From contig JAUYJQ010000071.1 in assembly GCA_030699295.1 (NCBI GenBank), forward strand, positions 1-6,015: a stretch of DNA of 6,015 bases. Reading direction: 5' to 3'. Shown in pieces: positions 5,742 to 6,015 of this stretch. Numbering within the stretch: position 1 is the stretch's first letter; each line of letters starts with the position of its first letter. The notes beneath the pieces were generated by a model. It saw nothing but the letters and a program-made list of their open reading frames with translations. It had not been told where the DNA came from and made no database searches. The position numbers were made by a program, and so were the translations under genes. The DNA comes from Candidatus Beckwithbacteria bacterium. GTDB taxonomy: Bacteria; Patescibacteriota; Microgenomatia; UBA1400; CG1-02-47-37.

Positions 5742-6015
5742 ACAAGAAGAGCAAAAACCAGGCGAATACATTATCGGCTTGACCCTAGGAACAGTGGTGG
5801 CCGGAGCCGCCTGGTTTCTTTATAAAACCAAAAAAGGCAAACGCTTGCGTTCCTGGTGGGACAAATACTTTAACGAGTTAAAAGACGAATGGGCTAAATT
5901 GCAGGAACAAGAAGCCGAGCCGCTTACCTTGCCAAAACCGGTCAGGAAACCGCGTTCCCACCCGGAGCCCAAGAAAAAGACCTTCCACCAATCCGGCCGG
6001 CCTCTGGTAAAATAA
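5734..6015 (+). CDS. YtxH-like small membrane protein, GTG start
   Basis: A 93-residue protein starting with GTG at 5734, inside the last codons of the preceding gene. A weak GGA at 5726-5728 is the only ribosome-site candidate, so coupling is likely. An acidic N-terminus (SEQEEQKPGE) leads into a Gly-spaced membrane helix (about 12-30, G15, G19, G24), then a basic patch KTKKGKRLR. A Trp-rich amphipathic helix (SWWDKYFNELKDEWAKLQEQ, 40-59) and a Pro/Lys/Arg-rich disordered tail follow. A short glycine-zipper membrane helix followed by a K-x-G-K-x-x-R patch is the YtxH pattern, although the usual Ala-Pro-x-S/T before it is replaced by Tyr-Lys-Thr. Function is unknown for the family. The TAA is the last codon in the window, so the gene is complete. 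Confidence 0.68.
   Translation: MSEQEEQKPGEYIIGLTLGTVVAGAAWFLYKTKKGKRLRSWWDKYFNELKDEWAKLQEQEAEPLTLPKPVRKPRSHPEPKKKTFHQSGRPLVK

Noticed and set aside
620..6002. Many GGCCGG/CCGGCC words across the window, considered as a protein-binding or modification motif.
   Set aside because: They follow frequent Ala-Gly, Gly-Arg and Pro codons in a genome fond of GCC and CGG; spacing is irregular and no strand pattern was clear by eye.

Overview
The window is almost wall-to-wall coding on the + strand; the longest gaps are 41 and 25 bases. Gene content, very compact genes, TGA used as an ordinary stop (after the RNase J, RodZ-like and 95-residue genes, so the standard bacterial code), roughly balanced GC and shortened versions of housekeeping proteins suggest a Patescibacteria/CPR bacterium, perhaps Microgenomates-like. 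That placement is inference from style and synteny, not from a marker gene.

Layout. (1) Positions 1-274 hold the last codons of an upstream gene, overlapped by a CopG/BrnA-type ribbon-helix-helix antitoxin; together they look like the end of a BrnT-BrnA-type toxin-antitoxin pair. (2) An extended -10 element at 285-293 seems to start a new transcript at or next to the ATG at 300. (3) From 300 to 5412 four genes are packed with 1-base, 4-base and 0-base junctions: a Lon-derived AAA+ ATPase with no protease domain, a shortened RNase J-family protein, the DNA translocase FtsK, and a RodZ-like HTH membrane protein. (4) A second promoter at 5419-5447, with a perfect -35 and a 17-base spacer, also appears to start transcription at its gene's ATG (5454). 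It drives two small membrane proteins, one DUF948/YtxG-like and one YtxH-like, overlapping by 8 bases.

The order RNase J - FtsK - RodZ is a condensed form of the Firmicutes neighbourhood rnjB - spoIIIE - rodZ, and the DUF948-like/YtxH-like pair recalls ytxG-ytxH. The conserved frame therefore looks ancestral, with the Lon-like ATPase as the extra member.

The part most worth following is the pair at 300-2677. The ATPase keeps every nucleotide-handling residue of LonA but has lost the N-terminal substrate domain, the whole serine-lysine protease domain and the aromatic substrate-gripping pore loop. The RNase J keeps the HxHxDH core but has Gly where the family has its motif-C metal-binding His, and lacks the C-terminal domain. 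The genes share a TAATG junction. Two repurposed enzymes translated in a coupled way suggest an ATP-driven complex, possibly acting on RNA or ribonucleoprotein, that to my knowledge is not described. This is a hypothesis. No RNA genes, CRISPR arrays, insertion sequences or convincing intrinsic terminators were seen.
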